Below, in pieces: positions 53,076 to 64,000 of a stretch of DNA of 64,000 nucleotides; position 1 is the first letter of the stretch; each line of letters begins with the position of its first letter. This DNA comes from Apostichopus japonicus (taxonomy: Eukaryota; Echinodermata; Holothuroidea; Aspidochirotida; Stichopodidae): assembly GCF_037975245.1 (NCBI RefSeq), contig NC_092574.1, forward strand, positions 11,123,213-11,187,212. Reading direction: 5' to 3'. The position numbers and the translations under genes were made by a program. The notes beneath the pieces are model-generated. The model was not told the origin of the DNA and did not search any database. It worked only from the letters and a program-made list of their open reading frames with translations.

Positions 53076-53463
53076 CAATGGTTCTCAAAGTGGTTCCTGC
53101 CGCCCTGGAAGTCTCAGGGGTGGGGGGGGGGTTGCTACAGGGTACACGGGGAGTAGGGGGATTGGCACTGATTTGGGGGTCCATGACGATTTCGACACAA
53201 CACTGCATCGATTTAGGGCACAATAAGGCATCCAGGGGGTATGGGAACAAAAAATAACTATTGTTGAGAGAAAATTCATCATTTTTTAGGGAATGTAGGC
53301 TATTTTATAATTCCTATATGCATATCATTAAACAGTCTGATTGCTCGCTTGAGCAGCCGACTATGAACGGTAGGTCGATGGGAGGGGGTAGGGGGAGGGG
53401 GTCATTGGGACAGTTGATGATGGTTGAAGGGGGCGGTCGTCTAAAAAAGTTTGAGAACCACTG
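53076..53463. mobile_element. hAT-type MITE, 388 bp, perfect 8-bp target duplication
   Basis: Ends CAATGGTTCTCAAAGTGG and, in reverse complement, CAGTGGTTCTCAAACTTT, flanked on both sides by CTCTAGAC. These are the standard ends of hAT-superfamily elements. The interior is G-rich and non-coding. Confidence 0.92.
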
Positions 53464-53967
53464 CTCTAGACCCCGGATGAGTGTATTATTACGTCACTTC
53501 AAATTGATGATTTGGAGAAAGCAATATCAGTTGTTGTTTGAGGTTGAGGTTGGATCAGTTAAGCAGTTTGGTTTTCATTCCCTGGCTCCATCTAGGGTGA
53601 CTTTTTTTCTGAAATAAATCTTATTCCATGACAATATAGTACATGCATGTATGACTGACGAATGGGAACGACTTCAGCAGATTATGACAGCGACATACGG
53701 AGCTAATTGACAAGAATCACTCTTGCATGTCCTTTAACCTATACCCGTTGTTGAGACCATGTTCTGTTCAAGTGTATAGTTTATAATGTGGATCGCTCAT
53801 TCACCTTGAACCATATGTAGAATCATATATGATGGACGAATTTATTCCCTTGACGTAACGCCGTAGAGATCACATGGCTACAGTCCTATTGCAAAGTGGA
53901 CACGGTAGTTCAGTGGCGTAACGATTAACTTTGGGGCCTGGGGCCAATGGTTCGATGGGCTCATGAG

Positions 53968-54464
53968 CAGGGACGTAGCGAAGTGTTTTTTGTTGTTGGG
54001 GTGTGTGTGGAGAATTTGATTTGCTGACGGATCTGGAAGTGGTGACTGAAATGGGGGAGGGGTCTAAGGGGAGGGGGTGTCCCCTCCCCTTTGGAAAATT
54101 TTTAGTTTTGAAACGTCCTTAGATGCAATCTGGTGCATATTTTAAGTCCAATTTGATTTGCCGACGGATCTGGAAGTGGTGACTGAAATGGGGGAGGGTT
54201 CTAAGGGTAGGGGGTCTACCCCTCCCCTTTGGAAAATTTTTAGTTTTGAAACGTCCTTAGATGCAATCTGGTGCATATTTTAAGTCAAATTTGGCACGGA
54301 AGAAGCTCCCGTTCTCCTTTTCTCTATTCAGCTTTCCTTCTTTCTTCCCCTTCCGCTCTCTTCACCTTTTCTCCTTTTGCCGACAGACCCAAAATTTGCC
54401 GACAGCGACCAAATTATTGGGGGGGGGGTGTGACACCCCCACCCCCCCGCTCGCTACGCCCCTG
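53968..54464. mobile_element. hAT-type MITE, 497 bp, with internal 137-bp duplication
   Basis: Starts CAGGGACGTAGCGA and ends TCGCTACGCCCCTG, flanked by identical CTCATGAG copies at 53960-53967 and 54465-54472. Inside, about 137 bp starting at 54013 is repeated almost exactly from 54150, including a self-complementary GGGGAGGGG/CCCCTCCCC pair in each copy. The open frame at 54261-54635 crosses the element end and is not a gene. Confidence 0.93.
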
Positions 54465-54472
54465 CTCATGAG

Positions 54473-57030
<2,558 letters not shown>

Positions 57031-57039
57031 GTAAATTGC

Positions 57040-58100
57040 ATGAATATGTCCGAGTCTCTATGTAAATAACATGACTATATCCCAGTCTATGTAAATAACA
57101 AGAGTGAATTTCACTCGTCGTGGAGTGATCACTCACTACACTCTAAGAAAGAGTGAGAATTCACTCCATTCGAGTGAAAATTCACTCTTTTGTTTTTAGA
57201 GTGGATATATATCCCAGTCTATATACATATCATGGTTAGTGTACCAGTCTCTATATGTAAATAGCATGGTTATGTCCCAGTCTATGTAAATATCATGGTT
57301 ATTTCCCAGTTTCTATGTAAATAGCATGGCTATGTCCCAGTTTCTATTTAATATGCATGGTTATGTCCCAGTCACTACGTAAATAGCATGGTTATATCCC
57401 AGTTTCTGTGTCAATAGGATGGTTATATGTCCCAGTCACTTTGTAAATAGCATGGTAATTTCCCAGTTTCTATGTAAATACCATGTTTATGTCCCAGTCA
57501 CTATGTAAATATTATGGTTATGTCCCAGTCACTTTGTAAAAAGCATGTTTATGTACCAGTCTCATGTTAATATAGCAGGATTATGTCCCAGTCACTTTGT
57601 AAATAGCATGGTTGTGTCACAGTCTCTATGTAAATATCATGGTTATGTCCCAGTCACTTTGTAAAAAGCATGTTTATGTACCAGTCACATGTTAATATAG
57701 CAGGATTATGTCACAGTCACTATTTAAATAGCATGGTTATGTCCCAGTCACTATGTAAATAGCATGGTTATGTCACAGTCACTTTGTAAAAAGCATGTTT
57801 ATGTACCAGTCTCATGTTAATATAGCAGGATTATGTCACAGTCACTATTTAAATAGCATGGTTATGTCCCAGTCACTATGTAAATAGCATGGTTATGTCA
57901 CAGTCTCTATGTAAATAGCATGGTTATGTCCCAGTCACTATGTAAATAGCATGGTTATGTCACAGTCTCTATGTAAATAGCATGGTTATGTCACAGTCTC
58001 TATGTAAATAGCATGGTTATGTCACAGTCTCTATGTAAATATCATGGTTATGTCACAGTTTCAATGTAAATAGCATGGTTATGTCCCAGTCACTATTTAT
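57040..58100. repeat. 31-bp minisatellite, about 30 copies
   Basis: Head-to-tail units of consensus TATGTAAATAGCATGGTTAT followed by GTCCCAGTCAC. Variants (CACAGTCTC, AAAAAGCATGTTTATGTACC, TAATATAGCAGGATT) are arranged in higher-order order, for example the blocks at about 57530-57600, 57655-57720 and 57780-57845. A foldback element at 57139-57203 interrupts the left part. Confidence 0.95.
57139..57203. mobile_element. Small foldback element (CACTCTAA...TTAGAGTG)
   Basis: Imperfect inverted arms CACTCTAAGAAAGAGTGAG and, at the right, CACTCTTTTGTTTTTAGAGTG enclose a further GAATTCACTC/GAGTGAAAATTC pair. Two short palindromes of the same words (GAGTGAATTTCACTC and GAGTGATCACTC) stand immediately to the left at 57102-57134. 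It sits within the 31-bp minisatellite and may have arrived by insertion. Confidence 0.65.
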
Positions 58101-59230
58101 TTTTGAGAAGGCAGCATAGAGTATTGTAGAGAGCATTGGACTATTCATTGAGAATGAGCTGTGATCGGATCGACCAATAAGTAGAGCTTGGGTAACAATG
58201 GCGACGATATTGTAAATGTTCTTTTTGTTCAACTTGATAAATATGATTTTCAGAATACAAATATAAAAGAGTATACGCATGATTGATGTCTTATACTATG
58301 CGAAAGTCTGTTGTTTGCCCCACGTTTTCGTGATACGAAGTCAGTAATCGTTATCGAAAAACAGGTTCGCGTATGATCGATACACAAACTTATTAGCACA
58401 ATCATCATTTACGGTGATACAATCATCCTTTACGGTGATAGTGTGTAGAGGGTTAAAAACAATATTAATAATTTATTATTATTATTATTTATTATCATAA
58501 CTAGTCTTATATAGCGCAGACTCCAACAAAAGTTGTTCAATACGCTTTACGGGTGCTGAAGGTGCAAAACTAATAGAGTTTACAGAAATGAAAAGTTTTA
58601 AGACAGCGCCTGATTTGAGTACTAGAATTCAATCAGGAGGGAGTTCCATAAACGTGGTGCAGCATTCAGAGAGCTACGGTCACCAGAAATGTCTTGTACG
58701 TGACATTAATGGCACTGATTGAGCCTGGTTTTAATCTTCTCATCAAAATTACGGAATAATCCTTATTTATGAGATAGAAATTGCACAATGGCCGGTCATT
58801 ACTTCATTATTTGATGTCTCCATTGACGCTAGCGGTATTTTAATTCAATACGTCACGTGTACCAAACATCTCGAAAAAATGCTTTATTCTATGGAACACC
58901 AGAAGCCTCACCGAGATGATGTCCTGATAAATAAGAAAATATATCAAGACTAACAGTATTTGTAGATGATGAAATGAACGTACTGCAGACCAATGTTTGT
59001 TTAGCCTCTCGGAAGAAATTCGGATAGGCTTAATCAAACAACTACACTTTCGCCAGTTACATTGTTGCCTAACTGGCTTTGATAAGGCCAGGCATAACGG
59101 AATCAGATACAAACTATCCACAGTGCATAATCTCTGATCAGATTATACCCTCAGATCAGTTATCCCCAAAGTCCAGTCCATATAACCCTCTTATCCATAC
59201 CCTCTGAACGAATGACCTCTCTACCCCCTC
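58101..59230. other. Intergenic stretch, probable dispersed repeat
   Basis: After an ATT microsatellite near 58470, the segment about 58500-58750 (TATATAGCGCAGACTCC, then CAATACGCTTTACGG and GGAGGGAGTTCCATAAACG) has the look of a dispersed repeat common in marine invertebrate genomes. I cannot name its family. No coding exon is recognised. Confidence 0.35.
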
Positions 59231-59239
59231 CTCCCTACC

Positions 59240-59470
59240 CACTGCTAGGCTGCAAATATAACCTTTACGCTGATGATATAGCCACCTGGAGCACCAGTGG
59301 TCGACTCCACCAATAATGTCCAATGGTCATTCTCCAACTGGAGAACTGGTGCAAAAGATGACGCATCGAAATCGATCCCTAAATTCCAATTTAGTCCTCT
59401 TCTCTCATCGAAACACTCCCAATAGAAATACCCCCATCTTTGTCTCTTATTCTCCATTACTACCCCAACC
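59240..59470 (+). pseudogene. LINE reverse transcriptase fragment with YADD box
   Basis: The plus strand reads NLYADDIATWSTSGRLHQ at about 59260-59313, the catalytic Y-A-D-D box of non-LTR reverse transcriptases. After a frame change come LENWCKR and RIEIDP, matching the LxxWC-(x)-W/R-I-x-P stretch that follows the box. Stops and frameshifts show that it is dead. Nothing upstream or downstream completes the element. Confidence 0.72.
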
Positions 59471-59664
59471 CTGTTGCAAAAACAGACTTCCTCTGTGTTA
59501 TATATTTGACAGTGAAATATTCCTTAAACCACTTGTGAGAAATTGCTGCTGCATGTATTATATTTAATTCAGGGGAAATATATTAAATAATACGCTACAA
59601 ATGTTTGGAATCGTCCGACCTCGATCTTAGTCCTCGAGTCCTGAGCCACGTGGTCCTTCAAATC

Positions 59665-60268
59665 CGTTTTATGTACCTCTCCACGTTTCATGTACCTCTC
59701 CACGTTAGATGTACCTCTACACGTTTCATGTACCTCTACACGTTTCATGTAACTCTCCACGTTAGATGTACCTCTACGCGTTTCACGTACCTCTCCACGT
59801 TTCATGTACCTCTCCATGTTTCATGGACCTCTCCACGTTTCATGTACCTCTCCACGTTTCACGTACCTCTACGCGCTTCATGTACCTCTCCACGTTTCAT
59901 GTACCTCTCCACGTTTCATATACCTCTCCACATTAGATGAACCTCTACACGTTTCATGTACCTCTCCACGTTTCATATACCTCTCCACATTAGATGTACC
60001 TCTCCACGTTTCATGTACCTCTACACGTTTCATGTACCCCTACACGTTTCATGTACCTCTCAACGTGAGATGTACCTCCACATGTTACATGTACTTATCC
60101 CCGTAAGATGTACCGCCACACGTTTCATGTACTAATCCACGTAAGATGTACCTCTATGCGTTTCATGTACCTCTACGCGTTTCGTGTACCTCTCAACGTT
60201 TCGTGTACCTTTACACGTTATATATACCTCTCCACGTTTCATGTACCTCTCCACGTTTCAACATTTCT
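59665..60268. repeat. 19-bp minisatellite, about 31 copies
   Basis: Consensus ATGTACCTCTCCACGTTTC, with variants CTACACG, GTTAG and CTACGCG. Because 19 is not a multiple of three and the unit lacks stops, long open frames arise whose peptide repeats every 19 residues (three units). They should not be annotated as proteins. Confidence 0.96.
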
Positions 60269-60768
60269 ACGTGAGATGGCCCAACTTACAGTATCATTGT
60301 TGTCTAGCTGTTTTAGGAATATCTCTAACACAATCAGCCTTAGGAAATCTTTAAACATTTGTATTTTATTTGTTTCGGGTTTTGTTCAAAACGCGGAGTG
60401 GCAGGTCAAACAGCTCCTTGCATGCAACTGGACTATGTCACTCACTAACCAATCCCTTTCGGTTAGAAGGAGCCTTTCTCGTATTTGTACATGAAAATTA
60501 TAGATTAAAAACGTTTACTCTGATGCGGGTCTGACGAGATAGAGAAGGGAAGAGGAAGTGTCATGGGGCTACAGCCAGGGGCCTGAAGTCACTCTAGGGG
60601 GCAGAGGACATTATGTTGTAAAGGGTTAATGTATCATCGTTGTCATAATATATTTCAGGAAACACGAAAATACCTAAATTGTTGGGCCCTGTGACATGTT
60701 ATGTTCCCGGGGCCCAAACGGTCGACCAACGCTTTTTGACGATATTTCTGTTTGCATTGTTCAGGAAA

Positions 60769-62192
60769 ATGGATCCTAAAACAACCAATCCGAAGACATT
60801 TGACGATATCCTTGGGAATATTGGAGAGATGGGGTTATACCAGATTATCGCGTTGGCTATGATAGTCTACGCCATTCTACCCGAGGCCATGAATTCTATG
60901 ATATATGTGTTCGCTGGTGCTAAACAAGATCACTGGTGTGCCGTGGATCAATGGAGTGTTCCTCAGAGTGAATGTTTGGAGTTACGTTCTTCTGATCCTG
61001 GCGGTTACCGGGATTGCGTGTTCAAATATAAAGACGCGTCCATTCCACGTATTTATACTGACGAGGAGCCCAGCTACTCACAATGTTCTAAGTACGACAT
61101 TCCGTACCCTAACGAGTGGTCTGATCAATTCTATGCCGGTGATCTAACCAACTCAACAGTGTCTTGTGATGATGGATGGGCGTATGATCATGGACAATAT
61201 ATCTCCACTATTGTATCTGACGTAAGAGTTTTTTTAAAATTTAACTTGTCCAATGGAAGTCCGGGTTGACGGTTATCTGTGCAACCGATGTGAATGCTCC
61301 GCATTCGTGCTAAGTACACAAGTAATACACGTCCGTGTCGCGGGCAAGGTTGACGGAAGAAGGTTCAATCTGAGGAAGGGGACAAAAACGTCGAGTGGTA
61401 TAGTGGGAAATTTGACTTTGATTGGAGGGGAGAGGGGAACCGAAACGTTTACCTCATGACATGCCGGTAATATGGATTGTGCAGTTTTCTTTTATATGTC
61501 TAACGAAAGGGCACGTTTTATGTAACAAAGGGGACTTTTTAGTAACTAAAATGGAATAAGGATAGTTTTTTTCTACCCGAAAGGTACTAAGTATTTATGA
61601 AAACGGGCACTTTTGTGTTTTTTTTTCCCCCACAAAGTTGGGAGGGTCACGTGCATACTTAGGCCTTACTGCCTTAGAGGAATCGCATCCTAACCAATTA
61701 TAGAGCAAATTTGTGAGCTGAGTTTTGTTTTGGAGGGCAGGATTTCTTTTACCGGCAGCCTATTGAAACCCCTGGTAAAGGCTAATCAAACCATTACAAT
61801 GGACTGCATGATTATTAAGGTTTACAGCAGTGACGTGCATAAAGGTTCATGCCCCTGTAGTTAAATTAGTCTGGGAAAGCTTTGAATATTCTACCCCATA
61901 GTGCACCCTCTACACACACAAGCTTTTGAACTCCTGCCCTCGCCACTGGTCAGTTGACTGTTGCGGGGAGTTTTGAGCCATCTTTGACAATTTTAGGCGA
62001 ACGTGCTAGAACATATCTGCAAGCTGAATCTCTGTTATTTGTTTCGATATAAGACTTTTCTCATTATTTTCCTCATTTCTAATTACAGTTTGACTTAGTC
62101 TGTGATTACAAACACTTGGCTGGTACTACACAAACTATCTTCTACGCCGGTTATCTCGTTGGTTCATGGCTCTCTGGATCGATATCAGACGT
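60769..62192 (+). CDS. SLC22-family organic ion transporter, 5' part
   Basis: Plasma-membrane major-facilitator transporter for organic cations, anions or zwitterions; the substrate cannot be told from this part. Two coding exons: 60769-61221 (151 codons, donor GTAAGA, phase 0) and 62089-62192 (104 bp, donor GTAAGT). The start ATG of MDPKTTNPKTFDDILGNIGE follows an acceptor-like TTGTTCAG at 60757-60764, so a 5' untranslated exon probably lies upstream. The first helix is about residues 24-45. Next comes the large Cys-rich extracellular loop typical of SLC22, with an NST sequon near its end, and the family signature STIVSDFDLVCD that spans the exon junction. Exon 2 encodes the second helix and ends in SGSISDV at the start of the conserved SDxxGRR loop motif. 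About two thirds of the protein is missing and must lie beyond 64000. Confidence 0.9.
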
Positions 62193-64000
62193 GTAAGTAA
62201 TGGAACAACTATTAATATCGTGCACACTCTCGAGCCATTTATTCTCGTTTGGAATGTCACTCTAAGATATTGCCTTCCATTTATTTATAACATTTGCAAA
62301 ATTGCAGCATTTTTTGTTCAAAACTTACATTTTTGCCATGTCCTATTTATGTTCTGAAGATTCATTTCCAGTTAATATTAGATTTTAGAAATATTGCTTT
62401 GACATGGACTTGAAATGTCTGAGAAGCAATTTTGGACCAATATGCCGAAATAAAGTAGTCAGATCAGGAAGTCCTTTACGCAATTCCAAACAGCCATGAC
62501 GAGAGGTTGGTAGGGAGGAGAGGCGGGGAAGGGAGGGGGCAGGAGTTGCAATTCCGTGCCCAAGCCAAACAAAACCAGCCGTCAACGAAAACTACCATAA
62601 CTCTTTTCTGTATTATAATGGAATTGTTCAACATCTTTGTTACGTGAGTTGCAACAAGAACTTGTCTGTTAACGCACGATTACCTGAAACGCACCAATTC
62701 ACAGACCGATTCCACGAAAAGTCCTGCTTATGCACGACTTAATTATAGGCCGTTCCCACGAACGCAGGTTTGCTTCACCCTTGATCGACCTATCGAGGGG
62801 AGGGCAAATTGCCCCACTCTTTTTCTGCGTGGGAACGGGGCTAGCCCGAGCTTTATCAAGCCCCTCGTGAGAGGTGGGGTTTGGACAGCTAAGCGTTGAC
62901 AAATGTTGACAAATGTAAATAAACAACTGCCTCGGGGTGTAGTCAATACGTTAACACCAGCAAACACAAAACTGTTTTTAAAATATCAGGAAACAAACGT
63001 TATGATAACGTTATAAATAATATTATTAAAACGTTAAATGTTGAGTCGCTAGAATAGCAGGATAACGTTTTCCCAACGTTTTATATAACATTATTTCGAT
63101 GTCAGCACAACGTTTTTAAGATGTTGAAGAAAATGTTGTATGATAACATATTGACAAATGTTATGACTACGTTATAAAATAACGTTATTAAAACGTTAAA
63201 TGTTGAGTCGCTAGAATAGCAGGTTAACATTTCACAATGTTTCATATAACATTATTTCGATGTCAGCACAATGTCTTTGAAATGTTTCAGAAAAAGTTGT
63301 AAAGACGTTATAGTAATGTTTTGACAATGCTATAACGTTATAGAAAATGTCATGACAGCATTTCCAAAACTTCTGTCAGTACTTTAGATGGGTTATTCGA
63401 GTTTTAAATGTAATGAAACATTATATTCAGAATGGTTGACGATGTCTGGTGCTTCCAACACTGTCAGAAAAGAGTTAATAAGACTTGACTGCTTCTGTAC
63501 TGTCAATTTATTGTAATAAAGCACAAATTTCTGACCTCCACCAGCATCACTATAGGGTTCTTCTATGTTTGAACATGGTATATTTCAACAATGGAAATCA
63601 GTTATGAAGATTTTCAAAGTATACAAAGGAACCCCCCCCCCCAACCCAACACCCCTAAAGAAGAGTGCTATTCATTCAAAAGTGTTATTCATCACGTATA
63701 GATGCTCATGTTATATCACACCACGCAGGTATAGTACGGTTCACCTTGGGCATCCCTGCAAACCTAACTGTATTTATTTAGTATTTTGACTTATATGCAA
63801 GCTTGAAATTGCATTGTGTACCAATAACAATTCTAGAAGTTGCTTATATGGCATTAGCAGTATGGGTACTGGGATTTTAAAACTTGCGTCCACGGGACGC
63901 AACATCTTAAAAATGTTTGAAACTATGAATGTTTGAAAGTAAAACTTGCGTTCATGCTACTCTCCTCCATGATAACCTGCACTTTAAAAAACCTCTACAG
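62193..64000 (+). other. SLC22 intron with repeats
   Basis: Sequence downstream of the SLC22 exon 2 donor; I find no exon encoding the next helices. It contains a 17-bp inverted repeat at about 62753-62838 (GTTCCCACG...CGTGGGAAC), two roughly 160-bp direct repeats at 63005-63300 rich in AACGTT/ATAACGTTAT, and a poly-C run near 63632. The very end shows nothing decisive. Confidence 0.55.
63005..63330. repeat. Two ~162-bp direct repeats rich in ATAACGTTAT words
   Basis: The phrase TTGAGTCGCTAGAATAGCAG recurs at 63041 and 63203, with matching flanks over about 160 bp. The copies are dense in AACGTT and related self-complementary words, many in one copy mutated from CG to TG, as expected from methylation-driven decay. 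Confidence 0.88.

Noticed and set aside
53914-53960. CAGTGGCGTAACG as the start of another hAT MITE
   Set aside because: Only a left end is visible; I could not find a matching right end or target duplication.
59605-60494. Three long overlapping plus-strand open frames
   Set aside because: They are translations of the stop-free 19-bp minisatellite; the peptide repeats every 19 residues, as expected from three units.

Overview
The window is animal nuclear DNA. It is AT-rich, carries widely spaced GT-AG split genes, and is full of degenerate transposons, miniature inverted-repeat elements (MITEs), minisatellites and poly-G/poly-C runs. The gene set fits an invertebrate deuterostome. An echinoderm, perhaps a sea cucumber, is my guess; no single marker proves it. 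There are no operons and no prokaryotic or viral gene blocks.

Four protein-coding genes can be rebuilt exon by exon with matching splice phases. (1) A 110-residue dithiol glutaredoxin on the minus strand (7582-9522, 3 coding exons), with a partly duplicated exon in its second intron. (2) A complete transglutaminase on the plus strand (15121-24582, 14 coding exons, 739 residues) with an intact Cys-His-Asp triad. (3) A 196-residue four-helix membrane protein on the minus strand (30452-40407, 6 coding exons) resembling LAPTM4/DUF4728 proteins and ending in a PPPY motif. (4) The 5' part of an SLC22 organic-ion transporter on the plus strand (60769-62192, 2 exons), which continues past the window edge. 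The transglutaminase and LAPTM-like genes converge, and the 5.9 kb between them holds their 3' ends. The genes have no evident functional link.

Layout: 1-7.6 kb has no recognised gene, and its right part probably includes the glutaredoxin 3' UTR. 9.5-15 kb holds two adjacent MITEs, a U2 snRNA-like fragment, an uncertain coding exon and a Penelope-type hammerhead remnant. 40.4-60.7 kb is a gene-poor repeat domain. It contains five hAT-type MITEs (three with perfect 8-bp target duplications), a CR1/Jockey-like LINE tail, a Ty3/gypsy fragment, another LINE reverse transcriptase fragment, a long (AT)n tract, and 31-bp and 19-bp minisatellites. 62.2-64 kb holds inverted and direct repeats and no further SLC22 exon that I can recognise.

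The most unusual items are the U2 5'-end fragment with an altered branch-point-pairing segment, the duplicated splice donor in the glutaredoxin gene, the MITE cohort with G-rich ends, a perfect RFX X-box between convergent genes, and several palindromes and satellites. I found no clearly new multi-gene system.
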